A stretch of 43,941 nucleotides of DNA from positions 1-43,941 of the forward strand of contig NZ_SJEW01000040.1 of the NCBI RefSeq assembly GCF_005930475.1. The letters are read 5' to 3'. Shown here piece after piece: positions 35,061 through 43,941 of the stretch (within the stretch, counting starts at the first letter, position 1; every line of letters begins with the position of its first letter). Made by a program: the position numbers and the translations under genes. The DNA comes from Modestobacter altitudinis. GTDB taxonomy: Bacteria > Actinomycetota > Actinomycetes > Mycobacteriales > Geodermatophilaceae. The notes under the pieces are model-generated. The model saw only the letters and a list, made by a program, of their open reading frames with translations, did no database searches and had not been told where the DNA came from.

Positions 35061-36464
35061 TCAGCTCCCGGCCATCCTCCGGCGGGCGGACGCGGCGAGC
35101 TCCTCGGCCCGCGAGGCGCGGAACAGCCAGAACGACGGCACCAGGACGGCGACCAGCAGCATCGCCGCGACGATCACCACACCGCCGGACACCATCGCCG
35201 CGCTGACGCCGAACGAGCTGGCCAGCACGCCGGCGCGCAGGTCGCCCAACCGGGGGCCGCCGGCCACCACGACGATGAACACACCCTGCATCCGGCCGCG
35301 CATCTCGTCCGGCGCGGCGCTCTGCAGCATCGACGTCCGCAGCACCGCGCTGACCATGTCACCGGCACCGGCGACGGCCAGGCAGAGCACCGCCAGCCAC
35401 AGCGTCGAGGCCAGCCCGAACCCGATGATCGCCACGCCCCAGACCGCGATGGCGGCCAGCACCACAGCGCCCTGCCGGTCGACCCGGCTCACCCAGCCCG
35501 ACGTCAGCCCCATCAGCAGCGAGCCGATCGAGACCCCGGCGAACAGCCAGCCCAGGCTGTTGGCGTCCCCGCCGTAGGTGGTCACCGACAGCTCCGGGAA
35601 CACCGCCTGCGGCCAGGCGAAGAGCATCGCGATGATGTCGACGACGAAGGTCATCAGCAGCACCGGCTGGGTGCGCAGGAAGGCGAAGCCCTCGCCGACC
35701 CCGCGCACGGCCGCGCCGAGCCGGAGCGGCCCCGCGGCGACCCCGCCGGGCGGCAGCGGCGGCAGGCCCCGCAGCAGCAGGACCGCGGCGAGGAACCCCA
35801 GCGCGTCGATCGTGTAGAGGACCGACAGGTCGCCGACGCCGATCAGCAGCCCGGCCAGCAGCGGTCCGACGATCACCCCGGCCTGCCGGACGGTCATCGC
35901 CAGGGCGTTCGCGGCCGCCACGCCGTCCGGCCCGACCAGCGCCGGGATCACCGCGCTGCGGGCCGGCTGGTTCACCGCGGCGAACGCCGACACCGCCGCC
36001 GCCAGCACCCACAGCACCGCCACGGAGCCCTCGCCCGGCAGCAGCGCCTGCACGGCGAGCAGCGCGCTGGTGACCGCGGCACCGACCGAGGTGACCAGCA
36101 TCAGCGTGCGCCGGTCCATGGCGTCCGCGATCGCCCCGCCGAGCAGGCCGAACACGACCAGTGGGACCAGCGCGACGACCGAGGTGAGGCCGACCATCAG
36201 CGAGGAGCCGGTCAGCTCGTACACCTGGTACGGGACGGCAACCAGCGTCATCTGCTGGCCGAGCATGGTGACCGTGACGCCGCCGAAGACCCGCCGGTAG
36301 GCGCGGTTGCGCAGCGGCGAGGTGTCGATCGCCCAGCTCCTGCGCCGGCCGGTCGGCTGCGGTTCCTCGACCGGCCCGCCGCCCTCCAGCGGGTCGACCG
36401 GGGTCAGGTCCTGAGGGCCATGTCGGCCGACATGGCCCTCCCCTGGTCCGTCGGGGTCCTTCAT
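35061..36464 (-). CDS. MFS transporter (drug-efflux type)
   Basis: A 467-residue protein of about 12 spans with the MFS loop GGAIADAMDRRTLM after span 2 and AAPDEMRGRMQGVF after span 8, as in actinobacterial exporters of the MFS_3 type. Substrate unknown. The only ordinary start before the first span (YRRVFGGVTVTML) is ATG 36464, which overlaps the PdxH stop (ATGA). That start lies in sequence like the TGAAGGACCCC repeat head, and codons ~9-18 (EGHVGRHGPQ) are a dispersed palindrome read in frame. The hydrophilic N-terminus of about 45 residues is therefore partly repeat-derived. Confidence 0.85.
   Translation of the reverse strand: MKDPDGPGEGHVGRHGPQDLTPVDPLEGGGPVEEPQPTGRRRSWAIDTSPLRNRAYRRVFGGVTVTMLGQQMTLVAVPYQVYELTGSSLMVGLTSVVALVPLVVFGLLGGAIADAMDRRTLMLVTSVGAAVTSALLAVQALLPGEGSVAVLWVLAAAVSAFAAVNQPARSAVIPALVGPDGVAAANALAMTVRQAGVIVGPLLAGLLIGVGDLSVLYTIDALGFLAAVLLLRGLPPLPPGGVAAGPLRLGAAVRGVGEGFAFLRTQPVLLMTFVVDIIAMLFAWPQAVFPELSVTTYGGDANSLGWLFAGVSIGSLLMGLTSGWVSRVDRQGAVVLAAIAVWGVAIIGFGLASTLWLAVLCLAVAGAGDMVSAVLRTSMLQSAAPDEMRGRMQGVFIVVVAGGPRLGDLRAGVLASSFGVSAAMVSGGVVIVAAMLLVAVLVPSFWLFRASRAEELAASARRRMAGS
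36413..36440. repeat. 28-bp perfect palindrome, member 3, inside the MFS coding region
   Basis: Arms GAGGGCCATGTCGG and its exact complement. Same core as 30803 and 33806, but here it lies 24-51 nt after the start codon of the MFS gene and is translated. If it folds in mRNA it could limit MFS expression. Confidence 0.8.
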
Positions 36465-37111
36465 GGGGCCAGGCGCTGCACGACCCAACCGCCGCCTTCC
36501 TCGTCGTCGCGGACGAACACCAGCCGGTCGTGCAGGCGGTCGGAACCGCCCTGCCAGAACTCCACCCGCTCGGGGAGCACCCGGTACCCGCCCCAGTTCA
36601 CCGGCCGGGGCAGCTGCCCGGGCGGGGTCTGCGCGTCCAGGTCGGTCACCCGGGTGCGCAGCAGGTCGCGGGACTCGACCACCGTCGACTGGATCGAGGC
36701 GGCAGCGGCCAGCTGCGAGCCCCGCGGGCGGGGGTCCCAGAGCAGGTCGGAGGCGGTCTCCCCGATGCGCTCCACCGAGCCGGTCACCCGCACCTGGCGC
36801 TGCTGGGCATGCCAGGGGAACACCAGTGCCGCCCGCGGGTTCACCGCCAGCTGCGCGCCCTTGGCCGAGGCGTAGTTGGTGCCGAAGACGAACCCGTCGA
36901 CGTCGTAGCCCTTCATCAGCACGACGCGGGCGTCCGGGGCGCCGTCGGCGTCGGCGGTGGCCACCACCATCGCGTTGGGCTCGGGGAGGTCGGCGGCGAC
37001 GGCGTCGGCGAACCACCGGTCGAACTGCTCGAGCCAGGTGGGGGCGAGACCGTCCTCCCCGAAGGCGCCGTCGTCGTAGTCCCTGCGCATGCGGATCAGG
37101 TCGGGCACCAC
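36461..37111 (-). CDS. pdxH: Pyridoxamine/pyridoxine 5'-phosphate oxidase
   Basis: A 216-residue FMN oxidase that makes pyridoxal 5'-phosphate. Landmarks are PEPNAMVVATADADGAPDARVVLMKGYD, GFVFGTNYASAKGAQLAVNPRAALVFPWH, RQVRVTGSVERI, WDPRPRGSQLAAAAS and the C-terminal FWQGGSDRLHDRLVF with RLAP end, which bind FMN and substrate. Tandem GTGs at 37111 and 37108 are possible starts. It is divergent from citrate synthase. Its TGA is part of the TGAAGGACCCC repeat head and overlaps the ATG of the MFS gene. Confidence 0.93.
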   Translation of the reverse strand: MVPDLIRMRRDYDDGAFGEDGLAPTWLEQFDRWFADAVAADLPEPNAMVVATADADGAPDARVVLMKGYDVDGFVFGTNYASAKGAQLAVNPRAALVFPWHAQQRQVRVTGSVERIGETASDLLWDPRPRGSQLAAAASIQSTVVESRDLLRTRVTDLDAQTPPGQLPRPVNWGGYRVLPERVEFWQGGSDRLHDRLVFVRDDEEGGGWVVQRLAP

Positions 37112-37262
37112 CTCATGCTGTCACCGCTGCGCCGGGCGCCGCCGGGTGACCGTGGACACCTGGGCCGCCCGGGTTCACCAGCGCGCCCGGGACGGCCTAG
37201 GTTGGGCCTCGTCGTGCGCTGGTCCAGCGCCGTCCCGACCCGCGCGCAGAGGAGCATGCGAG

Positions 37263-38393
37263 ATGGCTGACGACTTCGTCCCCGGACTCGAAGGCGTCGT
37301 CGCCTTCGAGACCACCATCGCGGAGCCGGACAAGGACGGCGGCGCGCTGCGCTACCGCGGCGTCGACATCGAGGACCTCGTCGGCAAGGTCACCTTCGGC
37401 AACGTGTGGGCCCTGCTGGTGGACGGCAGGTTCGGTCCTGGCCTGCCCCCGGCCGAGCCGTTCCCCATCCCGGTGCACACCGGTGACGTGCGGGTCGACG
37501 TGCAGGCGGCGCTGGCGATGCTCACCCCGATCTGGGGCTACCGCCCGCTGCTGGACGTCTCCGCCGAGGAGGCCCGCGACGAGCTGGCCCGCGCGGCGGT
37601 GATGGCGCTGTCCTACGTCGCGCAGTCCGCGCGCGGGATCGGCGTCCCGGCCGTGCCGCAGAAGCGGATCGACGAGGCCGGCACCATCGTCGAGCGGTTC
37701 ATGGTCCGCTGGCGCGGCGAGCCCGACCCCCGCCACGTCGCCGCCGTGGACGCCTACTGGACCTCGGCCGCCGAGCACGGCATGAACGCCTCGACGTTCA
37801 CCGCCCGGGTCATCGCCTCCACCGGTGCCGACGTCGCCGCCGCGCTCTCCGGCGCGATCGGCGCCATGTCGGGCCCGCTGCACGGCGGTGCGCCGTCCCG
37901 GGTGCTGCACATGCTGGACGGCGTCGAGGAGTCCGGCGACGCGACGAGGTACGTCAAGGACCTGCTGGACCGGGGCGACCGGCTGATGGGCTTCGGCCAC
38001 CGCGTCTACCGCGCCGAGGACCCCCGCGCGCGGGTGCTCCGCCGCGCCGCCGAGGAGCTCGGCGCCCCCCGGTTCGAGGCCGCCCGCGCGCTGGAGCAGG
38101 CCGCGCTGCAGGAGCTGCGCGAGCGCCGTCCGGACCGTCCGATCGAGACCAACGTCGAGTTCTGGGCTGCGATCGTGCTGGACTTCGCCGAGGTGCCCAG
38201 CCACATGTTCACCTCGATGTTCAGCTGCGCCCGCACCGCCGGCTGGTGCGCGCACATCCTCGAGCAGAAGAACACCGGGCGGCTGGTGCGCCCGTCGGCG
38301 CGGTACGTCGGACCCGACCCGCGCAAGCCCGAGGACGTCGAGGGCTGGGACACCATCACCACCAAGGCCGTCACCGAGGCCACCCCCGCCTGA
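37263..38393 (+). CDS. citA: Citrate synthase (CitA/type-2-like)
   Basis: A 376-residue citrate synthase condensing oxaloacetate and acetyl-CoA. It shows the short N-terminus of the bacterial type-2/methylcitrate-like class (GLEGVVAFETTIAEPD, GALRYRGVDIEDL), active-site histidines in AAEHGMNASTFTAR and MGFGHRVYR, and the aspartate/glutamate region NVEFWAAIVLDFAEV. ATG 37263 follows GAGGAGC. It carries the adjacent stops TGATGA, the second being the first codon of the dispersed hairpin element. With pdxH and serC nearby it forms a central-metabolism block. Confidence 0.9.
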   Translation: MADDFVPGLEGVVAFETTIAEPDKDGGALRYRGVDIEDLVGKVTFGNVWALLVDGRFGPGLPPAEPFPIPVHTGDVRVDVQAALAMLTPIWGYRPLLDVSAEEARDELARAAVMALSYVAQSARGIGVPAVPQKRIDEAGTIVERFMVRWRGEPDPRHVAAVDAYWTSAAEHGMNASTFTARVIASTGADVAAALSGAIGAMSGPLHGGAPSRVLHMLDGVEESGDATRYVKDLLDRGDRLMGFGHRVYRAEDPRARVLRRAAEELGAPRFEAARALEQAALQELRERRPDRPIETNVEFWAAIVLDFAEVPSHMFTSMFSCARTAGWCAHILEQKNTGRLVRPSARYVGPDPRKPEDVEGWDTITTKAVTEATPA

Positions 38394-39593
<1,200 letters not shown>

Positions 39594-39714
39594 GCGGGAA
39601 GTAGCGGGATCAGTGAATCGCGCACCACCTTTCTGGTCGCGGGATCAGCTGGTTCGTGTGAGGGTCGTCGCAGGCCCGGGAGCACGACCCGGGCACTGAG
39701 CTCGAGGAGCACCT

Positions 39715-40965
39715 GTGTCGCACCCACCACGTCGCGTAGGAACGGCCATCGTCGGGCTCGGGGGCGCCGTGGCGACCACCGCCGTCGCCGGGCTGGAGCT
39801 CCTGCGGCTCGGCGCCGTCGGCGCCGACGGTCTCCCCCTCGCCGGGCTGACCCTCGGGAACGCGTCCCTGGAGGAGGCCACCGGCCTCGTCGGCTACGAC
39901 GAGCTGGTCATCGGCGGCTGGGACCTGGATGGTTCGGACCTCTACAAGGCCGCCGAGCAGCACGCCGTGCTCGACGCCCGCCAGCTGTCGCAGGCCGAGC
40001 CGCTGCTGTCGACCATCACCCCCTGGCCCGCTGCCGGCGACGCCGACTTCTGCCGCAACGTCACCGGCGGCAACGTGGTGCTCGCCGAGGGCCGCCGGGC
40101 CCAGGTGGACGCCGTCCGCGCCGACCTGCGTCGGTTCCGCGAGGAGCAGCAGCTCGACGGGCTGGTGCTGCTCAACCTGGCCTCGACCGAGCGCTGGCCG
40201 GACCCGGCAGCGGCCTGCCTGCAGACGCCCGAGGCGTTCGAGGCCGGCCTGGACGCCGACGACCGGGCGATCACCCCGTCGATGGTCTACGCCTACGCGG
40301 CGATCACCGAGGGCGTCGGCTACGCCAACTTCACGCCCTCCCTGTCGGCCGACGTCCCGGCGCTGGTGCAGCTCGCCGAGCAACGCGGCGTGCCGATCGC
40401 GGGCAAGGACGGCAAGACCGGCCAGACGATGATGAAGACGGTGCTCGCGCCGGCCTTCCGCAGCCGCGCGCTCACCGTCGAGGGCTGGTACTCCACCAAC
40501 ATCCTCGGCAACCGGGACGGGCTCGCGCTCGACGACCCGGCCTCGCTGGAGAGCAAGCTGCAGACCAAGGCGAAGGTGCTCGACTCGATCCTCGGCTACC
40601 CCGTCGAGGACCACGTCGTCCGGATCGACTACTACCGCCCCCGCGGTGACCAGAAGGAGGCCTGGGACGCCATCGACCTGGTCGGCTTCCTCGGCCAGCG
40701 CATGCAGATCAAGGTCGACTTCCAGTGCCGGGACTCGATCCTGGCCGCACCGCTCGCCGTCGAGATCGTCCGGCTGGTCGACCTCGCCCAGCAGCGCGGG
40801 GAGGGTGGCGTGCAGCGGCACCTGGGCTGGTTCTTCAAGGCCCCCATCACCGCCGACGGCAGCACCCCCGAGCACGCCCTGCACCGCCAGGAGACGGAGC
40901 TGCTGGACTGGCTGGCCGACGGCGTGGCACCGGCCGGGGGCGACGCCCAGCCCGGCTCGCGGTGA
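39715..40965 (+). CDS. Inositol-3-phosphate synthase, archaeal/thermophile-type
   Basis: A 416-residue NAD-dependent isomerase turning glucose 6-phosphate into myo-inositol 1-phosphate (1L-numbering: 3-phosphate). The NAD site is VGLGGAVATTAVAGLELL; LLNLASTERW, GVGYANFTPSLSADVPAL and the catalytic lysine segment AGKDGKTGQTMMKTVLAP followed by GWYSTNILGNRDGLAL match the Archaeoglobus/Thermotoga-like class more than the short mycobacterial Ino1 used for mycothiol. GTG 39715 has GAGGAG 6 nt upstream. Its stop overlaps the next GTG. It is the first gene of a 4-gene-plus overlapping operon and probably supplies its cyclitol substrate. Confidence 0.87.
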   Translation: MSHPPRRVGTAIVGLGGAVATTAVAGLELLRLGAVGADGLPLAGLTLGNASLEEATGLVGYDELVIGGWDLDGSDLYKAAEQHAVLDARQLSQAEPLLSTITPWPAAGDADFCRNVTGGNVVLAEGRRAQVDAVRADLRRFREEQQLDGLVLLNLASTERWPDPAAACLQTPEAFEAGLDADDRAITPSMVYAYAAITEGVGYANFTPSLSADVPALVQLAEQRGVPIAGKDGKTGQTMMKTVLAPAFRSRALTVEGWYSTNILGNRDGLALDDPASLESKLQTKAKVLDSILGYPVEDHVVRIDYYRPRGDQKEAWDAIDLVGFLGQRMQIKVDFQCRDSILAAPLAVEIVRLVDLAQQRGEGGVQRHLGWFFKAPITADGSTPEHALHRQETELLDWLADGVAPAGGDAQPGSR

Positions 40966-41867
40966 CGGCGACGACCGACCTGTCCACCCTCGGGGCGCTG
41001 CGGCCCCTGCTCGCCGAGATCGGGGACGCCAAGCGCGTCCGCACGGCCGCAGCGCCCGGCTCGCTCGCCGAGCGGGCGTTCGCCCGCGCGTGGGCCCGGC
41101 TGCTCGAAGGCGAGGACGCCGAGACGGTGGCGCTGTCGGAGACCGCGGCGGCGGTGGCCCGGGCGCGACTGGCCGGGATCGACGCCGCGGTGCTCGCAGC
41201 GGCCGGGATGACCGAGGACGAGGCGCAGGCGGTGCTTCGGCGCGCCTTCGACGAGGTCGCCGGGGCGATCGACGTCGACCTGGCCGGCCGGCTGCGGGCG
41301 GCGCTGCCCGAGCTGCGGCCGGCCGGGCCCCCGCCGTCCCTGGCGGTGGCGCTCAACGCCCAGCCGCGGGCCGGGGCCACCAGCCCCGGCAAGCCGCGGG
41401 TGATCGTCGAGCCGCCGGAGAGCCACGGCGACCACTGCTTCACCGTGGCCGTCTACGGCTGCCTGCTGGCCCCCGCGCTGGGCGCCGACCCGGTGCCGCC
41501 GTTCCTCGTCGGGATGGCGCACCACCTGCACAACGTGGTGCTGCCCGACGCCGGGTTCGCCGGCGAGGTGCTGCTGGGCGGCGCGCTGGACCGGGTGCTC
41601 GGGACGCTCGAGGAGCGGGAGCTGGCCCTGCTGCCCGCGGAGCTGGCGGCCCGGCTGCGGCAGGTGCTGGCGCTGCGGGCCGACGCCGTGGCGCCGGAGT
41701 CGCAGGCCTTCCACGCCGCCGACGTCCTGGACCGGGTGCTGCAGGTGCACCACCACGCGCGCGCTGCCGCCTTCACCGCGGCGCAGGCGCTGGACGACCT
41801 GGAGCTGGTGCACGCAGGCCCGGTTCAGTCCTTCCACCTCGACGTCCTCGCCGCGGCTGGCCTGTGA
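40962..41867 (+). CDS. HD-domain-like protein of unknown function
   Basis: A 301-residue, mostly helical soluble protein. The N-terminal ~110 residues are alanine-rich helices. The second half has ESHGDHCFTVAVYG, FLVGMAHHLHNVVLPDAG and PESQAFHAADVLDRVLQVHHHAR. The spacing of histidines and the late Asp resembles HD-type metal phosphohydrolases, but the HD pair itself is not clear (HH/HN instead), so the catalytic assignment is weak. GTG 40962 overlaps the preceding stop (GTGA), and its stop overlaps the next GTG. Its place behind the inositol phosphate synthase suggests an inositol-phosphate phosphatase or related step, which is inference. Confidence 0.65.
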   Translation: MTATTDLSTLGALRPLLAEIGDAKRVRTAAAPGSLAERAFARAWARLLEGEDAETVALSETAAAVARARLAGIDAAVLAAAGMTEDEAQAVLRRAFDEVAGAIDVDLAGRLRAALPELRPAGPPPSLAVALNAQPRAGATSPGKPRVIVEPPESHGDHCFTVAVYGCLLAPALGADPVPPFLVGMAHHLHNVVLPDAGFAGEVLLGGALDRVLGTLEERELALLPAELAARLRQVLALRADAVAPESQAFHAADVLDRVLQVHHHARAAAFTAAQALDDLELVHAGPVQSFHLDVLAAAGL

Positions 41868-42910
41868 GCGTGCAGGCGACGCTGTCGGGCGTGACGGCGG
41901 CCGGCGTGCCGGTCGTCGACGGCATCCCGTTCGCCCGCACCGGGCGGGAGGAGCTGCAGGGCCGGGTCGCCGACCTGCTGGCCGACGGCGAGGTCGACCG
42001 CGCCCGGGTGGCGCTGTTCGCCGACGCCGACGACTGGTGGACCGAGCCCGCGCCACCGGCCGAGCAGCTGGCGCAGGTGCCGGCGGCGCGGACGCTGCGC
42101 GAGGCGATGGACACCCTCGGCATGGGCCGGGTCGGTGACTACTTCGCCCACCGCTGGTCCGACCCCACGCACCTGGCCGGCCTGGCGCTGCTGGGCCGGC
42201 ACTGGCCCGGGGACGCACCCGTCGTCGACGTGGCCTGCGGCATCGGCACCCAGCTGCGCGAGCTCGCCCGCCGCGGCGTCGCCGACCTGGTCGGCCTGGA
42301 CGTCGTCTGGTCCAAGCTCTGGCTGGCCCGGCGCTTCGTCTGCCCGACCGCCCGGTACGTGTGCGCCGACGTGACGACCGCACCGGACCTGCAGGTGACC
42401 GGGCCGGCGTACGTCACCTGCCACGACGCCTTCTACTTCTTCCGCGACAAGCCCGCGGCCGCCGCGGCGATGACCCGGCTGGCCGGCCTCGAGGGCACCG
42501 TCGTCGTGGGGCACGCGCACGTGGCCGACCCGCACGGCGCGCCGCTGCCGCCGCAGGACTACGCCCGGCTGCTGCACGCGACGGTGCTCTACGACGACGA
42601 GGAACTGACCCGCTCGCTGCTCGAGCGGCGCCCGCCCCGGCCCGCGCCGGCCGAGGAGCTCGTCGGCAGCGAGGCGATCGCCCTGGTGGCCGGCGACCTG
42701 CGCGGCCCGGCCCCGGTGGACCTGGGCGAGCCGCTCGAGCCGCTGCGGCCCAACCCGCTCTACACCGACGGCAGGTTGCACTGGCCCAGCGAGCGGTACG
42801 CCGCCGAGTACGGCCCCCGGTCGGCGCACCTGCCGGACCGCTGGCCGGACCCGCTGCCGGCCGACGCGGCCCGCCGGCGGCTGCTGGTCGACCTGCCGGA
42901 GCAGTGGTGA
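41864..42910 (+). CDS. SAM-dependent class I methyltransferase
   Basis: A 348-residue methyltransferase. SAM motif I is VVDVACGIGTQLRELARRG, followed by VGLDVVWSKLWLARR and CADVTTAP, then THDAF-like YVTCHDAFYFFRDKPAAAAAM and VVVGHAHVADPHG. A ~110-residue N-terminal region (VTAAGVPVVDGIPFA...) and an unusual ~90-residue C-terminal extension (LRPNPLYTDGRLHWPSERYAAEYGPRSAHLP) flank the core and may hold the substrate. GTG 41864 overlaps the HD-like gene stop. Probably O- or C-methylates the pathway intermediate; not testable from sequence. Confidence 0.82.
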   Translation: MSVQATLSGVTAAGVPVVDGIPFARTGREELQGRVADLLADGEVDRARVALFADADDWWTEPAPPAEQLAQVPAARTLREAMDTLGMGRVGDYFAHRWSDPTHLAGLALLGRHWPGDAPVVDVACGIGTQLRELARRGVADLVGLDVVWSKLWLARRFVCPTARYVCADVTTAPDLQVTGPAYVTCHDAFYFFRDKPAAAAAMTRLAGLEGTVVVGHAHVADPHGAPLPPQDYARLLHATVLYDDEELTRSLLERRPPRPAPAEELVGSEAIALVAGDLRGPAPVDLGEPLEPLRPNPLYTDGRLHWPSERYAAEYGPRSAHLPDRWPDPLPADAARRRLLVDLPEQW

Positions 42911-43911
42911 GCGGCGTCGGGTGGGGGATCGCCGGCTGCGGCTGGGTGGCCCGCGACCACGCCCTCCCCGGCCTGCTGCAGGTCCCCGGTGCCCGGCTGG
43001 TGGCCCTGCACGACCGCGACCCCGGCGCGCTGGCGCGGATGCGCGCCGAGGTGCCGGCCGGCACCGACCTGGCGGCGTTCCTGGCCACCCCCGGTCTGGA
43101 CGCGGTCTACGTCGCGGTGCCCAACTCCGCCCACCGGCAGGTGGTCGAGGCGGCCGCCGCCGCGGGCGTCGCGGTGCTGTGCGAGAAGCCGCTGGCCGCC
43201 GACGTCGCCGACGCCGAGGCCGCCGTCGCCGCGGCCACCCGCGCCGGCGTCCTGCTCGGCACGGCCTTCGACCAGCGCTGGCACCCCGCCCACGTCCGGC
43301 TGCGCGAGCTGGTGCCCGAGCTGGGCACGGTCACCGCCGTCCGGATCGCCTACTGCTGCTGGCTGCCGGCCGACTGGTCACCCGACGGCGGCCCGCACGA
43401 CAACTGGCGGGTCGACCGGTCACGGGCCGGCGGCGGCGCCGCGATCGACCTGGCGCCGCACGGGCTGGACCTGGCCGGCGTCCTGCTCGGCGACGACGTC
43501 GTCGAGCTCACCGCCCTCCTGCAGTCCCGGGTACAGGACTACCCGGTGGACGACGGCGCGCTGCTGGCCGGCCGCACCGCCGGCGGCGTGCTGGTGGACC
43601 TGCACGTGTCCTACAACTGCCCCGACGCCCTCCCCCGCCGCCGGCTGGAGGTGGTCGGCACCCGGGGCATGGCCGTCGCCGTGGACACGATGGGCCAGAC
43701 CGCCGGCGGGTCGCTGACGCTGTACCGCCCCGAGCCGGTCGACGTCCCGTTCGCCGGCACCGACCCGTTCACCGCCCAGTTCGCCGGCTTCGGCGCCGCC
43801 GTCGCCGGCGAGGCGCCCTGGCCGTACCCGGCCGACCGCGACCTCGCCCTGCACCGCCTGCTCGTGCAGGCCCTCGACACCGCCACCGACCGCACCGGAG
43901 TCGCCTCGTGA
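42907..43911 (+). CDS. Gfo/Idh/MocA-family NAD(P)-dependent oxidoreductase
   Basis: A 334-residue dehydrogenase. The N-terminal Rossmann part has GWGIAGCGWVARDHALPGL, YVAVPNSAHRQVVEAA and the signature VLCEKPLAADVADAE; the C-terminal part has FDQRWHPAHVRLRELV, NWRVDRSRAGGGAAIDLAPHGLDL (catalytic His region) and a beta-sheet end. The family includes inositol and sugar dehydrogenases, fitting its place behind an inositol phosphate synthase. GTG 42907 overlaps the methyltransferase stop. Its own stop overlaps another GTG at 43908, so the operon continues. Confidence 0.88.
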   Translation: MSGVGWGIAGCGWVARDHALPGLLQVPGARLVALHDRDPGALARMRAEVPAGTDLAAFLATPGLDAVYVAVPNSAHRQVVEAAAAAGVAVLCEKPLAADVADAEAAVAAATRAGVLLGTAFDQRWHPAHVRLRELVPELGTVTAVRIAYCCWLPADWSPDGGPHDNWRVDRSRAGGGAAIDLAPHGLDLAGVLLGDDVVELTALLQSRVQDYPVDDGALLAGRTAGGVLVDLHVSYNCPDALPRRRLEVVGTRGMAVAVDTMGQTAGGSLTLYRPEPVDVPFAGTDPFTAQFAGFGAAVAGEAPWPYPADRDLALHRLLVQALDTATDRTGVAS

Positions 43912-43941
43912 GCACCGCGCCGTCCGCCCACCCCACCACCC
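43908..43941 (+). CDS. Start of another operon gene (truncated by window end)
   Basis: GTG at 43908 overlaps the dehydrogenase TGA (GTGA), the same coupling as the four genes before it. Only VSTAPSAHPTT is visible, too short to identify. A protein of the same pathway is expected. Confidence 0.5.
   Translation, partial: MSTAPSAHPTT

Noticed and set aside
34170-36875. 900-residue plus-strand frame over the glgC-like, MFS and pdxH genes
   Set aside because: It is an antisense shadow: His/Arg/Gln-rich, without any domain, while three well-conserved genes occupy the other strand.

Overview
The window is very GC-rich DNA with actinobacterial habits: frequent GTG and TTG starts, GTGA/ATGA stop-start overlaps, terminators that are strong hairpins without a U-tract, and an actinobacterial gene set (UdgX, FprA, MocR/YczE pair, MSMEG_6728-type protein). 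The gene style and the number of DNA-repair genes suggest a Geodermatophilaceae-like soil or rock actinobacterium (Blastococcus/Modestobacter/Geodermatophilus type). That placement is an inference; there is no rRNA or other strong marker in the window.

Layout. 0.1-5.0 kb: single enzymes (YbaK-like deacylase, VOC protein, hotdog thioesterase, APH-like kinase), a probable fusion of a pyrimidine-dimer-glycosylase-like domain to an Mrr-N-like domain, a small conserved protein, a sirtuin and a SRPBCC protein. 5.2-11.9 kb: a carbohydrate uptake unit consisting of a DeoR-type regulator, a lipoprotein binding protein, a double ATPase and two permeases (all most like the YtfQ-YtfR-YtfT-YjfF galactofuranose importer), then an aldose 1-epimerase. 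11.9-13.8 kb: a LacI regulator divergent from a phytanoyl-CoA-dioxygenase-like enzyme, with a perfect 28-bp palindrome between them. 13.9-17.4 kb: a response regulator with a degenerate receiver domain, a CSCGCG-motif protein, and a divergent YczR(MocR)/YczE pair with an operator array. 17.5 kb: tRNA-Arg(CCU), then about 650 bp without a recognisable gene, then an 892-residue secreted protein of about nine Ig-like repeats with lower GC.

21.2-26.9 kb: GNAT protein, photolyase, Fpg/Nei glycosylase, ABM monooxygenase, FprA and a PLP aminotransferase. 27.0-37.1 kb: PEP carboxylase, SMP-30 lactonase, a NatAB-like ABC exporter, UdgX, GlgC-like nucleotidyltransferase, an MFS exporter and PdxH. 37.3-39.6 kb: citrate synthase and phosphoserine aminotransferase. 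39.7 kb to the end: a tightly overlapping operon of archaeal-type inositol-3-phosphate synthase, an HD-like protein, a methyltransferase, a Gfo/Idh/MocA dehydrogenase and the start of another gene. This looks like a cyclitol-modifying pathway and is the best candidate here for an undescribed system.

Across the window there are two families of dispersed hairpin elements. One is a ~62-bp element that begins with TGAAGGACC at or next to gene stops, with compensatory base changes between two copies. The other is a palindrome with core GGGCCATGTYGGCCRACATGGCCC present three times, one copy being translated as the N-terminus of the MFS gene.
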